Below, in pieces: positions 23,698-24,763 of a stretch of 24,763 nucleotides of DNA; position 1 is the stretch's first letter; each line of letters opens with the position of its first letter. The position numbers and the translations under genes are program-made. Location: positions 1 to 24,763 of the IMG/VR virus record IMGVR_UViG_3300030107_006751. The stretch is one strand, 5' to 3'. This DNA comes from a virus. The notes beneath the pieces were generated by a model. The model saw only the letters and a list, made by a program, of their open reading frames with translations, did no database searches and was not told where the DNA came from.

Positions 23698-23716
23698 GAT
23701 TTTAGTTGGTTATTAA

Positions 23717-24763
23717 TTAAGAAATTTCAATATTATCGCGGGAAAATGCGCTCTTGAACTTGTCACGAAGAGAAGGCTCCTCAGTAGCTACAGATTCATT
23801 TGCATTAGAAACACCAACATCAGTAGGCTCTGCGTCATCAAGAGCTTCTTCCAACTCAACTTCTTCTTCAGAAGCGTTAGATACCCTCTTGGCGACTTCC
23901 TCATCAATACGAGCTTGAATCTCAGCATCAAATTCGGCTTGCACCTCTTTGTTCTTATGTTTCCAAAGGACTTCCAGCTTGGATGCAAATGCTTCATAAG
24001 CATCGGCATCATCAAGATCCCTAAGCTCAGTAGCAAGAAATTCGCGGTCTTGATCATCAAGTTGGAACTTCTCATCCAGAGAATCCATACGCTCATTAAA
24101 TGAGGCAACGGCTTCTTCAGCTTTCTTGTCCTGTTCAAAAGCAAGAATGCGCTCATTGGCAGCATTCAGCTTTTCTTCCATATCAGAAACCGAGGACTTC
24201 AACTCCTCGTATTCCTTGATTGCGCCCTCTTTGGCTGTCTTCTCTGCTTCAACATCCTTGCGGTATTGTTCATCCCGCTGACGGATAGCATCTGCAAATG
24301 TGTCAGTCATCGAAGCGACAGCTTCCTTGGAGAATTTCTTCTCGCTCAGAAGCTCCTTAAGTTCGGTAAGAGTCTTTTCAATTTCCATGTCGATAAAGTT
24401 CTTTTCGTTGTTTACATTTATTTCACGGTTTTGTGAAATTTTATCCCTTTTATCCCTTATAAAAAACTGGGATTTTTTAGGTGGTTCACCATACAGACCT
24501 TTGACTTGAGCTGCTGGGTTCAGAGTGTAAGCTATACCAAGAGGGTAGATATCACCCATGATTAACCTGTTAATAGTCTCTCCTTTGTCAGTCTTTCCGT
24601 TACCACCAAAACTTCTTAAAAACCCCTGTAATTTAAGTATTTCATCAGGGTCAGATACGATCCTAGATTCACTTAAAAGGTCACTGCCAACAGCTAAAAC
24701 ATAGCTATTGAAACCAACCTCCCAGCTGGCAGATACCTTTTGATAACTACCGTTTTCTGGGTC
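23717..24763 (-). CDS. Head maturation / scaffold protein, N-terminus outside the window
   Basis: The frame is open from the right edge (24763) to a stop at 23717, 348 residues, so the Met at 24559 is internal and not the real start. The first 120 residues (VSASWEVGFNSYVLAVGSDL, GGNGKTDKGETINRLI, GDIYPLGIAYTLNPAAQVKG) look globular and may be the end of a capsid maturation protease or another head protein. The C-terminal 223 residues from Met 24388 form long charged coiled coils (MEIEKTLTELKELLSEKKF..., EELKSSVSDMEEKLNAANER) with an acidic tail ending FKSAFSRDNIEIS, a scaffolding protein layout. Codon use changes at about that Met, becoming GC-richer. This suggests a fused protein with an internal scaffold start, as in lambda C/Nu3. 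Confidence 0.6.
   Translation of the reverse strand, partial: DPENGSYQKVSASWEVGFNSYVLAVGSDLLSESRIVSDPDEILKLQGFLRSFGGNGKTDKGETINRLIMGDIYPLGIAYTLNPAAQVKGLYGEPPKKSQFFIRDKRDKISQNREINVNNEKNFIDMEIEKTLTELKELLSEKKFSKEAVASMTDTFADAIRQRDEQYRKDVEAEKTAKEGAIKEYEELKSSVSDMEEKLNAANERILAFEQDKKAEEAVASFNERMDSLDEKFQLDDQDREFLATELRDLDDADAYEAFASKLEVLWKHKNKEVQAEFDAEIQARIDEEVAKRVSNASEEEVELEEALDDAEPTDVGVSNANESVATEEPSLRDKFKSAFSRDNIEIS
24386..24412 (-). promoter_or_regulatory. Candidate internal translation start for a scaffold protein
   Basis: ATG at 24388-24386 begins MEIEKTLTELKEL. The bases before it, GAACTTTATCGACATG, closely match the capsid gene's own start context GGACTTTATAACATG. Codon use rises in G and C from this point. 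This would produce a 223-residue scaffold from the same frame as the longer protein. Confidence 0.45.

Noticed and set aside
1-24763. tRNA genes, CRISPR arrays, integrase or insertion sequences
   Set aside because: None seen; coding is nearly continuous and the only larger gap (2453-2697) shows no tRNA-like fold or repeat array.

Overview
The window is a piece of an AT-rich tailed double-stranded DNA bacteriophage (Caudoviricetes). A major capsid protein, a probable scaffold, a head-tail connector, a tail tube and a roughly 2,340-residue tape measure protein are all recognisable. No tail sheath or baseplate-wedge gene is seen, and a lambda gpM-like tail-tip protein is present, so a non-contractile (siphovirus-like) tail is the better guess. 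The host cannot be named from the sequence. A perfect TTGACA-N17-TATAAT promoter points to a host with ordinary sigma-70. Many genes start without a Shine-Dalgarno sequence and are coupled through stop/start overlaps such as TAATG.

Layout. (1) 1-2452, minus: nrdB then nrdA, a class I ribonucleotide reductase for dNTP supply; nrdA runs off the left edge. (2) 2453-2697: divergent control region with the consensus promoter, a palindrome at the expected transcription start and a repeat-rich leader. (3) 2698-5436, plus: a compact operon of a phage sigma-like factor, an SSB, a GT-B glycosyltransferase, a small heat shock protein and an FmdB-like protein. (4) 5433-17439, minus: the tail module. In transcription order it holds a small unknown gene, two probable tail assembly chaperones, the tape measure, a tube-like paralogue, a gpM-like protein and a second tube-like paralogue. 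(5) 17485-20814, plus: probable head-closure, neck and tail-completion proteins, the major tail tube and a small unknown protein. (6) 20815-24763, minus: a protein whose N-terminus is outside the window with a scaffold-like C-terminus, a probable decoration protein, the major capsid protein, a strong terminator with a promoter beside it, a SAP-like protein and a connector.

How it fits together. Blocks 4-6 carry the classical siphovirus order (scaffold, capsid, connector, head closure, neck, tail completion, tube, chaperones, tape measure, tail tip), except that the head-closure-to-tube block lies on the opposite strand. Flipping that block in place restores the canonical order, so it looks like a clean cassette inversion. 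It leaves convergent gene ends with no visible terminator at 20814/20815 and a 45-base divergent promoter region at 17440-17484.

The main candidates for something less described are: a PD-(D/E)xK-nuclease-like region inside the tape measure protein, set among repeated IPNFA-type motifs; three divergent proteins sharing a tail-tube signature; a tape measure gene with no conventional start codon at its apparent N-terminus; a 15-bp GAAA-capped hairpin in the gene after the tail tube; and an apparent internal start for the scaffold, similar to the known lambda C/Nu3 arrangement.
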